The position numbers and the translations under genes were made by a program. Below, piece after piece: positions 46,501 to 58,014 of a stretch of 64,000 bases of DNA (its first letter is position 1; each line of letters starts with the position of its first letter). The notes under the pieces were generated by a model. The model saw nothing but the letters and a program-made list of their open reading frames with translations. It had not been told where the DNA came from and did no database searches. Source of the DNA: Loripinus fragilis (Eukaryota; Mollusca; Bivalvia; Lucinida; Lucinidae); contig OZ026527.1 of the NCBI GenBank assembly GCA_964019695.1, forward strand, positions 71,198,593 through 71,262,592, in the 5' to 3' direction.

Positions 46501-49450
46501 GCACAACAATTTTATACTAATTTTCCTGTACTAATGTCTCCATTATCTTAGTCTAGCACTTCTGAAGTAGACTTTTAACACTTAGATCAGTATTTTTCAT
46601 TAACTTTAAGTCCTTGAAAACTGTTGGAGAGGCTTTTAGAAGTCCTTGCAAAGTCCTTGAATTTTACTCATACTGCCTGTACGAGCCCTGGCTTAATCAT
46701 TTGTATACTAGTGATTCCTAAATATGAGCCATGACATGTGATTTCCAACAATGTGGCATTTTGACAAGTGTAGACTCAGATGAGCCTGTGCAGCTTCCTT
46801 TTAAGCTTACAAAGTCCAAATGATGTTTGGTCATTAGCTTAATATTCATAGAATATTCAAGCAACCAGCAAAGGCTCTGATCAGACTGCATATGCCCAGG
46901 CTGGTCTGAGCCTTTGCTGGTCACACATACCACATTGTTGGGAATCTCATGTCGCGGGGCAATGTACTTTAGCAAATATTGAAGACCCTGATGAAATGTC
47001 ACATAATGCAGGATTTCAAAAGGGTCTACAATGTTTGCTAAAGACAAAAACAAACTTCCAAGAAAGATTCACACTTTTATTTGTAAAATATAACCTGTGA
47101 CCCTTGATATATACAATGAACCATTCCACATTTATTGTATCAGACCAGAAGGAAGAATCCATTAGTGCATTAAGGGTTAAATCTTAGTTAACCTGCTATA
47201 CTATATTTGCTACTGGGTCCCCAGTGATAGTTTTCAACTGTTGCATAATTGTAACATTTTTATATACAAAGAAATGAAATACAGGAAAATATTGATTAAA
47301 TATAATGTATATTTGAAAAAGTTAAATTTCACAACCATGAAAATGGGGAGCACAGTGGGCCTGTGGTAGAGTGCTTGACTAGAGACCAAGGGGCCGTGGG
47401 TTCGAATCTCACCGGCATCACTGCGTTGTGTCCTTGTTCAAAGACACATTTATTCTTGCTTAGTACTGGTTCAACCTAGGAAGACCTATCTCAAAATAAC
47501 TGACAAATTGTTGACTGGGACGTAAAGAATCAAATCTGACAAACAAAAACAGCCATAAAAAAGTAAAAAGTTGTATTTCACAGCCATGAAAATATAAAAA
47601 GTTGTATTTCACGGGTGAATTTGGATGTCCTCTGCTTTCTCTCTTGACTTCCTTGAGCCCACTTCAGATTTTCAAGCGCCAATAACTTTCTTATTAGTGG
47701 ACAAAAACGCAAAATGTGGCTATTCATTTTCTTAGTTAGATCGCAAAGAAAATTTTGGTAAGAGCATGTATGATCTCATTTTGTGTAAAAAAATCTGTCA
47801 CACTTAAAATTGTAAAACCAATTTTTGTCATGAATATGCCATTTATTTCATCAAGTGAAGCGAAAAATGCATATTTCATGAGTGGCCACATATACATTCC
47901 AAAAATTTGAACATCCTCTATGTGTTTGATAAAATGGCAGTCCAGGAATCAAACTCCAGTCCTACTGATCTGTGGGCTTCAGTCTGTTTAACAAACAGAG
48001 GTTTGATACCATGCAGTTTAAAGAAAAATCCTTAGCCCCATTGGACTCTAAATTGCAAAAATTCCTACACATCATGTTAAAATTTGAACTAAATGGGACT
48101 GCATTACCTCAGTGATTCTGTGCTCAACTTGAAATAAAGAGATTTCAGACTCAAACCTCACACTAGGCATTATTTTGTGTCCTGGAGGAACTTTGTTTAG
48201 TGCTGGTTACCCTCCAGGAAACCCTATAACAATAAATGGGCCTCGTCGCGAGAAAACATGTCTTCGGGGTTTCCATCAAAGCAAGATTCAAACCCATCTC
48301 CTCAGCTACAGAGACTAGCTAGAAAATTGAAACTTCTCTTGTAGCAAGTTTAGATGTGATACTTTCCAAAAAGCGATTAACAAAGGCGCTGATCAGACTG
48401 TGCATCCGCGCAGGCTGATCTGCGCAGGCTTGTCTTCGCCTGTGTTGTTTGCAACCCCCCGAAGCCAGGTTTTCTCTTGTGGTGAGGCCCAAATATAACA
48501 GGACGCTTTGTTGCTAAGCAATAATTCTAACAACATACATGCACTGCAGTGCTAACAAGTAACATTATAATCTCTAGGTTTTTTTAATATAGCCCCGCCT
48601 TGAAAAAGTGGTGCTACACTTGATTTGGGTTGTCCATAATTCTGTTTGTCATTCTGTCCTTTATATTTTAGTTTTGACTCAATATCTTGAGAACAAATGG
48701 ACAGAATATTACCTAATTTTGTGTGTGCATTGATTTTGACAAGATCTAGCTTGGAGCTGTTACACATCATATTTACGTATTTGTAAAGGAGGTCTGACCC
48801 TTCACTGATGTGAGGATTTTTTAAGTATCTTGAGAACGAATTGGTAGAATTTGACCAAATTTTGTATATGCTTTGATACTGCCAAGATCTAGGTTGGGAT
48901 TACTACCTGCCATTTTTCGAAAATTAGTAATAAAGTTATGGCCCTTGATTGATGCCAGATTTTCGTTTCCGCTCAATATCTTGAGAACAAATTGACAGAA
49001 TTTCATTAAATTTTATATATGCATTTATATAGACAAGATTTAAGTGTGGTTTGTTACCTGTCAATTTTTGCTCAGTCATAATAGAGTTACGGCCCTTGAT
49101 TGATGTCAGAATTTTGTTTTTGCTCAATATCTTCAGAACAAATGAACAGAATTTGACCAAACTTTGTATATGCTATGATATGGACAGCTCCAGGTTGGGA
49201 TTGTTACCTGTCATTTAGTTGGATTCTCTGACAATTCTTGTTGTGCTCTGTGTGTTTCAGTTTATTCCACAAACACAGCTATGATGCCTTGCAGTATACA
49301 GAATTAGACCTTCAGCCTCATTGGACACAGGTAAGCCTTACATATAGTGCAGGATTTATGTAGCAATGTTTGGGGTCCGTGTGATTATACCCCTGGTACG
49401 AAGTATATAGGGGGTATATAGTTTTTGCCTTTTCTGTAATTATGTTTGTT

Positions 49451-49481
<31 letters not shown>

Positions 49482-52400
49482 AAACTTTTTTTTCCGTCAA
49501 AGATTTCTCAGCAACTGCTTGGTTTAGGATTCTGAAATTTGGTACAAAGCTTGATAGTGATGAGTTGTATTGTGTATTATAAGAACAGCTGCATATTGCT
49601 TATCAGTTCCTTTATTTGTTCATTTTTCTTTCTCTCCAATGGAAATTTCTGTCACAGATTTCTAAGCTCCTATTGGAACCAGTGTTTTCAGATATTGGGT
49701 ACTCCTTCAGGAAGGTAAAGTGTACTGTGTAAATGGAAATTAAGATGCTAATCCTCATTTTGCCTTCTTTTTTCAATTTTTCATTTTTCCCTCTTTCACT
49801 CTTATATAATACATATAGACATTTTTTTCTGTCAAGGATTTCTCAGCAGCTACTTGAGTTAGGATTCTGAAATTTGGTACAAAGCTTGATAGTGATTAGT
49901 TGTATTTTGTAACAAAAGAACAGCCACACATTGCTTATCAGTCCCTTTATTTATTCATTTTTCTTTCTCTCCAATGAAAATTTCTGTCGCAGATCTCTCG
50001 CCTCTTATTGGAGCCAGTGTTCAAATTTAGTGTACACCTTCAGGTAGGCTAAGTGTATTGTGTAAATGAAAATAAAGATGCCAAAGCTTATTTTGCCTTT
50101 TTCAATTTTTCCTTCTGTCACTCCTATATAAAACATATGGATGTCTTTTGTCAGAGTTTTCTCAGCAACTAGTTGATTTAGGATTATGAAATTTTGTGTA
50201 CACCTTAAGGTAGGCAAAGTGTATTGTGTAAATGAAAATTAAGGTGCTAATCCTCATATTGCCTTCTTTTTTTTGATTTTTCAATTTTTCCTTCTGTCAC
50301 TCTTATATAACACATATGGACATTTTTCATCAGAGTTTTCTCAGAAACTACTTGATTCAGGATCATGAAATCTTTGACAAGTTTGTCTTTTCTCTGAAAG
50401 TGTTACAACCTCTGATGGCTACCGCTGGGGGTATGTGAGCTTTGCTCACTTTTTGCTTTATACCCCCGGTACGAAGTATATAGGGGGTATATAGTTTTTG
50501 CCTTTTCTATAATTATGTTTGTTTGTCTGTCTGTCTGTTTGTCTGTCTGTAAATTTTTTTTTCCGTCAAAGATTTCTCAGCAACTACATGGGTTAGGATT
50601 CTGAAATTTGGTACAAAGCTTGATAGTGATGAGTTGTATTGTGTAACATAAGAACAGCTGCATATTGCTTATCAGTTCCTTTATTTGTTCATTTTTCTTT
50701 CTCTCCAATGGAAATTTCTGTCACAGATTTCTCAGCTCCTATAGGAACCAGTGTTTTCAAATTTTGTGCACACCTTCAGGAAGGTAAAGTGTACTGTGTA
50801 AATGGAAATTAAGATGCTAATCCTCATTTTGCCTTCTTTTTTTTCCGTCAAAGATTTCTCAGCAACTACTTGAGTTAGGATTCTGAAATTTGGTACATAG
50901 CTTGATAGTGATTAGTTGTATTGTGTAATGAAAGAACAGCCATTCATTGCTTGTCAGTCCCTTTATTTATTCATTTTTCTTTCTCTCCAATGAAAATTTC
51001 TGTCGCAGATCTCTCGCCTCTTATTGGAGCCAGTGTTTTCAAATTTAGTGTACACCTTCAGGTAGGCTAAGTGTAATGTGTAAATTAAAATAAAGATGCC
51101 AAAGCTTATTTTGCCTTCTTTTTCAATTTTTCCTTCTGTCACTCCTATATAAAACATATGGATGTCTTTTGTCAGAGTTTTCTCAGCAACTAGTTGATTT
51201 AGGATTATGAAATTTTGTGTACACTTTCAGGTAGGCAAAGTGTATTGTGTAAATGAAAATTAAGGTGCTAATCCTCATATTGCCTTCTTTTTTTTGAATT
51301 TTCAAGTTTTCCTTCTGTCACTTTATATAACACATATGGACATTTTTCATCAAAGTTTTCTCAGAAACTACTTGATTTAGGATCATGAAATCTTTGTCTT
51401 TTCTCTGAAAGTGTTACAACCTCTGATGGCTACTTTGCTCACTTCTTGCTATATTTGGACCATGCTGTAAGTGGTCCATGTTATATAGGGACAATTTTTC
51501 AATGGAATTATAGGAAAATGACAATTCTTTTATTCCTATGTAAAATTCCATGGTGAAAAAATAAGTCAAGAATTTGATCAGTTTCATTTCGAGAAAACAT
51601 AATTATCCTTTCGTGTTTTGTTTTTACAGACTATTTGAATATTTCTAAACTCCAACTAAATTTTGCAATGTCAGAATAAGTTTGTGGCCTGCTTGGACAA
51701 AATTTCTGGAGTATATTCAGGCCTCCAGATAAATGTGCGTAACTGAAAATAATTTTTCTTATTTCTCCACCCAAACATATTTTGTGGGTACTCAAAAGAA
51801 CCGTCTCAATGAGACGGTTCTTTACTCAAAAGAACCGTCTCAATGAGACGGTATTTTTGAGTACCCAAAACATATGTTTAGATTGCTTGGTAAGATTGTT
51901 TAGATTGCTTGGTAAGAAAATAATTTAAATTTTACGCACAAAAATTTTGCTTAACTGGTCCTATGTATATTTTGGTAAAGCTGAATCCCTGATATGCTCT
52001 AATGATTTTAACTGAAACTATTGAAATACCAAAGTGAATAACATGGTTCCCTGGACTTTGAATAAATGAGAGTGAACTTTTTTCCAGGTATCAAACATAG
52101 CTTTAGATTCACTACATAGCAGGAGTCGACATCTACAACGATTGAATCTCTCTTGGTGTCATCGTGATCTAGTAACACATGCTGGCTTCACTAGGTGAGT
52201 TTCACTTACTACTATTTGAGCCAGTGCATGAGATTTCCAACAATGTGGCATTTTGACATGTGTAGACTCGGACGAGCGTCTGCAGCCTCCTTTTAAGCTT
52301 GGAAACTCCAAATGGTGTTCAGTCAGTAGCTTAACAATCATAGAATACTCAAGCGACAAGCAAAGGCTCTGATCAGACTGCGCGTATGCGCAGGCTGATC

Positions 52401-55400
52401 TGAGGCTTTGCTGGTCGCACATACCACATTGTTGGAAATCTCATGCACTGGCTCATTTATTTTAGCCGGGTCTTGTTGCAAACGGTAGCGAATCAAATTG
52501 CTGATCCAGGGGTCGTGAGTTCAATCCTGGCCCGGGCCTCCACTTCCTTGGAGATTGATCATGAAATATTTTCTGTACTCATTCTCCTCCCTCTGCTGAT
52601 TCAAGAAGGGCTGTTGTCAGTTACAAGCGAATGTATGCGCTTGTAGTACTAGTTAACCCCTTAGTATAAGCTTGACCCCCAAAAGGTGTGGTTACGTTAA
52701 ATGACTGTCTTGACATGACCATAGCTGTTGACTGGGATGTTTTAAAACCACAAACCATAGAAAACTTACTACCATTTAGCTACCGTCTCACTTCTTCACA
52801 GTGCTTACAGTTGGCTCACATGAAATATCAGGCATTATTTATCCCTCCTTATTTTATTGAGATTTTTTTTACACAGATAAATAAATCACACATATTAATT
52901 AAATGCCACATTATTATAGTACTGGTAATGAGAGGTGAGTGATCACTTTAAACAACTATATCACAGGTTGATATTGCTGTATTTCAACCTAATATCACAG
53001 GTTGATATTGCTGTATTTCAACTTGATATCACAGGTAGATATTGCTGTATTTCAACCTAATCTCAAAGGTTGGTATTGCTGTATTTCAACTTGATAGCAC
53101 AGGTTGATATTGCTGTATTTCAACTTGATAGCACAGGTTGATATTGCTGTATTTCAACTTGATTTCACAGTAGATATTGCTGTATTTCAACCTAATACCA
53201 CAGGTTGATATTGCTGTATTTCAACTTGATTTCACATGTTGATATTGCTGTATTTCAACCTAATATCACAGGTTGATATTGCTGTATTTCAACTTGATAG
53301 CACAGGTTGATATTGCTGTATTTCAACTTGATTTCACAGGTTGATATTGCTATATTTCAAATTGATATCACAAGTTTGTATTGCTGTATTTCAACCTAAA
53401 ATGGCATGTTGATATTGCTGTATTTCAACCTAATACCACAGGTTGATATTGCTGTATTTCAACTTGATATCACAGGTAGATATTGCTGTATTTCAACCTA
53501 ATACCACAGGTTGGTATTGCTGTATTTCAACCTAATACCACAGGTTGGTATTGCTGTATTTCAACCTAATACCACAGGTTGATATTGCTGTATTTCAACT
53601 TGATATCACAGGTTGATATTGTTGTATTTCAACTTGATATCACAGATTGGTATTGCTATAGTTCAACTTGATATTACAGGTTGATATTGCTGTATTCAAC
53701 TTGATATCTCTATATCAAAGATCAATACTGCTACATTACATATTGATATAGTTATAACCCCACTTTGAAAAAGGGGGGATATATTAGATTTGGGTTGTCC
53801 GTCATTCTGTCTGCCCGTCATAATTTTGTTTCCGCTCAATACCTTGAGAACAAAATAATAGAATTTCACCAAATTTTAACTATTTATTGATATTCACAAG
53901 ATTTAAACTGGTATTGTTACACATCCTTTTTCTCACATTTGTAATAGAGTAATGGCCCTTGATTTGGATTTTTTATGCACTTGTGGCCTTTTAACATACA
54001 GCATGAAAAACGCTGAGGCAGGGCTATAGTCAGTTTTTCAGACCATTCTAGTTATATCACAAGTTGATTCAGCTATTTTACAAATTAATCTGACCATACC
54101 ACAGGTTGATACTGCTATATTTCAAAAAAAAAAAATCATTTATTTTTTTTTATTATTTTCACACAATGTGCAAAGATCAATACAAACACAAATTACTCCA
54201 TGTGACATTGGTAAGAAAAGCATTTACATATCTTAACAAACATTCTTGAATTTACTTTAACATAGTGATGGTCTTAATATGTATAAAAACTTTACACAAA
54301 GTGCAACAATAACTTTTTTTAAAAAATGAGAAGAAAAGGTGAAATCCCACGCCGACCACATGCTCTTAGGAATTATATCAAGTTAAGTTTATCTAAAACT
54401 TTTCCCCATTTGTATTCTAAAAAGGCAAGCTTTTCATTAATCAAAAGTATCTTTTTTCTATCTTTATTCTGTTAGACAGGTAGTACTTGTATATTTGGAA
54501 CTTTTTTATTTTGTTTGTTTTGAAAAAATAAAATATTTTGCCAAAAAGATAATAAAGTTTATCGTTATGGCACTACATTTAGGCTATATTTCAAATTTGA
54601 TATTGCTATAACACAGGTGCTTTATTTCAAACTGAAATTGCTATATCACAGGTTGATGCTACTTTATTTCAATTTATATTGCCATATCACAGGTTTATCT
54701 GCTATATTTCATATTGATATTGCTATATCACAGGTTTATCTGCTATATTTCATATTGATATTGCTATATCACAGGTTTATCTGCTATATTTCATATTGAT
54801 ATTGCTATATCACAGGTTGATACTGCTATATTTCATATTGATATTGCTATATCACAGGTTGATACTGCTATATTTCATATTGATATTGCTATATCACAGG
54901 TTTATCTGCTATATTTCATATTGATATTGCTATATCACAGGTTTATCTGCTATATTTCATATTGATATTGCTATATCACAGGTTTATCTGCTATATTTCA
55001 TATTGATATTGCTATATCACAGGTTGATACTGCTATATTTCAAACTATATCACTGTGGCACAGGATGATGTAACTTTAATATAACAGGTTGATACTGCTT
55101 TATATTTTCAGGTTGATAGAAATGTGTGGAAAGACTCTGACATGTCTATATCTCTCCTCATGTAAATTTGTGCAATCCCAGTCAATAGATGTCATAGCTG
55201 AATACTGCTCAAGCCTCAGGGGTACAGTTTATATCTCTCATTATGTAAATATGTGCAATCCAAATCAATAGATGTTATAGCTGAATACTGCTCAATCATC
55301 AGATGTACAGTTTATATCTCTCTTTATGTAAATATGTGCAATCCCAATCAATAGATGTTATAGCTGAATACTGCTCAAGCCTCAGAGGTACAGTTTATAT

Positions 55401-57950
55401 ATCTCTTTATGTAAATATGTGCAATCTCAATCGATAGATTTTATAGCTGAAAACTGCTCAATCCTCAGAGGAACAGTTTACATCTCTCTTTATGTAAATA
55501 TGTCCAATCTCAATCAATAGAGGGCATAGCTGAAGGCTGCTCAAACCTCTGAGGTACAGTTTATCTCTCTTTATGAAATATGTGCAATCTCAATCAATAG
55601 ATATTATAGCTGAATACTGCTCAAGCCTCAGCGGTACAGTTTATATCTCTCTTTATGTAAATATGTGCAATCTCAATCAATAGAGGGCATAGCTGAAGAC
55701 TGCTCAAACCTCAGAGGTACAGTTTACATCTCTCTTTATGTAAATATGTCCTATCTCAATCAATAGAGGGCATAGCTGAAGATTGCTCAAACCTCAGAGG
55801 TACAGTTTACATCTCTTTTTATGTAAATATGTCCTATCTCAATCAATAGAGGGCAAAGCTGAATACTGCTGAAGCCTCAGAGGTACAGTTTACATAGCTC
55901 TTTATGTAAATATGTGCAATCTCAATCAATAGATGTTATAGCTGAATACTGCTGAAGCCTCAGAGGTACAGTTTACATAGCTCTTTATGTAAATATGTGT
56001 TATCTCAATCAATATAGGGCATAGCTGAAGACTGCTCAATCTTCCGATGTCTTTATATAAATATGTGCAATCTCAATCAATAGATGTTATAGCTGAATAC
56101 TGCTCAAGCCTCAGAGGTACAGTTTATATCTCTCTGTATGTAAATATGTGCAATCTCAATCAATAGAAGGCATAGCTGAAGACTGCTCAAGGGAGTCTGA
56201 CTGCAGATCCAGGGGTCGCTAGTTCAATACCGGTCCGTTCACATACTTTCGTTGAGATTGATCATGAAATAATTTCTATCGTCATTCTTCTCCTTCAGCT
56301 GGTTCAAGCAGAGTTCCAGTTACAAGCGAAAGCATGTGCAGGAAGCAGTGGTTGACTGCTTAGTCGAGCTTGTTCAGGAAAAAGTGTAGTTAGGTGAATT
56401 GACCGTCTCAACATGACCATAGCTGTTGAGTATTGTAAGAATTCAATTAGCATTAATTGGATGTTTGATGTTTATGTTTTCTGTTTGACAGAATTAGACC
56501 TGGATAGTTGCAGGCATATAGAACATAATGGATTTATGCCATTGAGAAAACTGACCAAACTTCAAAGACTCAACTTGTATAGAACCAGTATAGATGATTC
56601 CAGAATTTTACCTATTGTCAGGTATGAAAAAAAACTTAAGATGAAAATTTAAAATACCAAATTTCCTTCTTAGAACATGGGTTTGTGCTGGTCGAAACAT
56701 GACTTTTAAAAATGCATGCTGGGATCCATAAAGTCTTGTCAGAGGGGGTCCAACTCTGGCTTTTTTTTTTAGTTAATGAGAGGAGAGAGGATCCAAAATA
56801 CCAATATAAAGGGGGCCATCATCGGCCCACCAGTGAAATGCCATTTAAATGGCGTTTTGCTGGCATGCTGATGATTGCCCAACATTGAATTCTGACTTGG
56901 TAGCTTTGTAATTTTTCAGGGGATCCGGACCAGTATTGCTAAGAAACCCTATATTTTTGTGATTTTTCAGGGGGGGGGGGGGGGGGGGGTCCGGATCCCG
57001 TGCACCCCCCTCTGGATCCCACATGAAATGTATGGCAGAGATTTTATGCTATTTTATTGAGTACAATCCAGCAGTCATTATGGGAGTTATTGCCCATTTT
57101 CAGCTTAATTTTGGACAGAATGATGGCCATCTGGCAAAATCCCTTGAGGGGTGGATTAGAATGGATTTACATTTTATACGGGGGTATGTAATCATATAAT
57201 ATTGGTTAGGTCTTTTTTGTGGTTAACACTGACAAATTATTTTGAGTCTTATTGCCCTTTTTAAGCTAAAATACAGTAAAACCTTTCTTAAGCAGCCACT
57301 CAAAAATAGACAAAACAAAGATCTTAATGACAATGATATCTTAATGAAGGTCGAAAGTATTGCAGAATGCTCCCCTTGGAGCATTCTGCAATACTTTTGA
57401 CCTGCATTAAGCAATAATTGGTCTTGAAAAACAATTTTTGGTCTTTTTGAGAGTGGTTGTTTTAGACAGGTTTTACCATATGTTGAAACAGGGCATCCAT
57501 GTCAATTTCGCCGGCTCATGAGATTTTGGCACTTATCACATGTTTGAGCAGTAAAGGCTCAAATAAGCTAATGTAAAAGTGCAATCTCACCAGTGCCATC
57601 ACTGCTCATACACACATCGGAAAAGTTGATGAATGCTCAGGCAAACATTTAGGCATTTAGGGAGTCAACAGACTGACTTCCCCGTGCTGCAGCAGTTGTC
57701 CAGCGGAAGAGGACTACTTATTCATGGTGCCAATGGTTGAGCACACAGCCCAAGTCAGTAGAGTACAGACGGAGCTCTTGGACTGTTGAAAGTGTCTCAG
57801 TTGGTGAAAGGAAGGACATCCTGCCATAAAGCTTTGCTACAAATATAGATATGGAAGTAAGATCTGCTTTGTGTGCAGCTAGCCAGTTACCTGGAGAGGG
57901 GCCAACTGATGTGGAAGATGCTCCTGCACCTGCATGTTAATCATAACATC

Positions 57951-58014
<64 letters not shown>

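Noticed and set aside
55222..56195. Array units as genuine additional LRR exons
   Set aside because: Units lack proper acceptors, the period breaks the frame, and exon 12 joins exon 11 perfectly without them.
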